From the NCBI GenBank assembly GCA_016202695.1, contig JACQOE010000027.1:1-64000 (forward strand): DNA of 64,000 nt, written 5' to 3'. The first letter of the stretch is position 1, and every line of letters begins with the position of its first letter. The position numbers and the translations under genes are program-made. This stretch comes from Pseudomonadota bacterium. Lineage in GTDB: Bacteria; Pseudomonadota; Alphaproteobacteria; JACQOE01. The notes beneath the pieces were generated by a model. That model was not told where the DNA came from. It made no database searches and saw nothing but the letters and a program-made list of their open reading frames with translations. Below, one piece after another: positions 62,877 to 64,000 of this stretch.

Positions 62877-63911
62877 TTACGGGATCAGGGCCTCGAAGGC
62901 GGCCGCGGCCTCGGGCCAGCCCCAGGCCCGCTGGCGGCGGAGCGCGGTCTCGTGCTGGCGGAGCCAGAGGCCGTCGTCGGTGAGGAGCGCGACCGCCCGC
63001 TCGGCGAAGCTCTCGGCCCCGTCGGCCACGAACCCGGTCTCGCCATCGGCCACCCGCTCGGGCAGGCTCCCGATCGGCGCGACGACGGCGGGCACGCCCA
63101 GCGCCTGCGCCTCGGCCACCGCGAGGCAGTAGACCTCGTTGGGATCGCCCCGGTAGAGGAGGAGGCGCGACCCGCGCAGCTCCTCGATCAAGTGCGCCTT
63201 CGGCACCGGGCCGTGCCGCACGACTCCCGCGCCGGACAGGGCGTCGGCGCGGGCGAGCACCGCCTCCATCTCCCCCGCCTTGGCCTCGCCCACGCGCCCG
63301 TAGGTGGCGGCGCCGGTGAAGAGGTGGAGTTCCGCCGCCGGCACGCGCGGCCGGATGTGCGTGGCCCAGACCGCGAGCAGCCAGTCGAGCGAGCGGAGCG
63401 GATTGGAGGTGAAGATCGCCCGCGGCCCCGGCGGCCCGTCGGCCGGGCTCGCGCAACGGAACACCTCGGGCACCCCATAGGGGATCAGCACCCGCTCGCC
63501 CGCCGGCGCCCATCGCGGATAGGTGGAGAGGTGATAGGGGCCGAGGAACACGATCGCCGGGCGCGCCGACCAGAGCTTCCACAGGTAGCGCCACTTGAGG
63601 AGGTAGGAGGCGGGATTGTGCACCCAGAAGACGGTCCGCCGGGCCTCGGGCATAAGCCGAATGAGCCGGTCCCCCCGGTTCGCGACGTAGAGGTCGGCGC
63701 CCGCCGGAAGCCCGTCCGCGAGCGGCGCCCAGTCGACGCCGTTGTGAACGACCGGCGCCGCGCACATGTTGCGCACCCGCACCTCGTGGCCGCGCGCGGC
63801 GAGCGCCTCGGCGAGCATGACCACGGCGCTCTCCACCCCGCCGAGCGGCGCGCTCTCGATCGTGCGGCCGTCGAAGCGGATGCCGTCGTCGGCGATCACG
63901 ACCCGCGCCAT
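62877..63911 (-). CDS. Glycosyltransferase (GT4-like)
   Basis: LGGVESAVVMLAEALAARGHEVRVRN, RLLLYRGDPNEVYCLAVAEAQALGVPAVVAPIGSLPERV. Confidence 0.88.
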   Translation of the reverse strand: MARVVIADDGIRFDGRTIESAPLGGVESAVVMLAEALAARGHEVRVRNMCAAPVVHNGVDWAPLADGLPAGADLYVANRGDRLIRLMPEARRTVFWVHNPASYLLKWRYLWKLWSARPAIVFLGPYHLSTYPRWAPAGERVLIPYGVPEVFRCASPADGPPGPRAIFTSNPLRSLDWLLAVWATHIRPRVPAAELHLFTGAATYGRVGEAKAGEMEAVLARADALSGAGVVRHGPVPKAHLIEELRGSRLLLYRGDPNEVYCLAVAEAQALGVPAVVAPIGSLPERVADGETGFVADGAESFAERAVALLTDDGLWLRQHETALRRQRAWGWPEAAAAFEALIP

Positions 63912-64000
63912 CAGGGCCTGCCCTCGAGCCGGGCCTTGAGGTGGGAGAGCAGCGGATAGAGCCCGGCGAGGACCGCGATCAGGAGCCCGTAGCCTCCCTC
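63911..64000 (-). CDS. C-terminal end of a membrane protein, truncated by window edge
   Basis: ...EGGYGLLIAVLAGLYPLLSHLKARLEGRP*, TGA overlapping the ATG of the next gene (ATGA). Confidence 0.55.
   Translation of the reverse strand, partial: EGGYGLLIAVLAGLYPLLSHLKARLEGRP

Noticed and set aside
61614-63959. 781-aa plus-strand ORF
   Set aside because: Antisense to two glycosyltransferase genes with conserved motifs.

Overview
GC-rich bacterial chromosome segment, alphaproteobacterial (Rhodospirillales-like) by gene order. Most of it is densely packed housekeeping DNA: ndk, an ABC-F ATPase, arsR-ACR3, holC, pepA, the lptF-lptG-lptD-surA-pdxA-rsmA block, the gmk-yicC-mltG-fabF-acpP-fabG-fabD block (minus strand), rpsF-rpsR-DUF2232-rplI-cfa-dnaB-alr-mlaE-mlaF-radA-cvpA-purF, der-bamB-TPR (minus strand), several SDRs, a dihydroorotase, and the start of a surface-polysaccharide cluster (asnB-like plus two glycosyltransferases). 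The main accessory region is about 6.3-13.2 kb. It holds a hemP-like gene, an FtrABCD/P19-type ferrous iron uptake operon (order cupredoxin, FTR1 permease, polyferredoxin, P19), a two-ended RTX/parallel beta-helix protein, and a hicBA toxin-antitoxin locus whose hicA toxin is visibly decayed (in-frame TGA at the conserved Trp, catalytic His position replaced, 1-nt frameshift). A complete AmmeMemoRadiSam gene set (amrS divergent from amrB-amrA), which lacks a well-established pathway assignment, lies at 15.0-17.7 kb. It is followed by an orphan xanthine dehydrogenase/CoxL-type molybdopterin subunit. No rRNA, CRISPR array, convincing tRNA or transposase was found. Many very long ORFs in the track are high-GC antisense artefacts. 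All assignments come from reading the sequence and translations; no database search was run.
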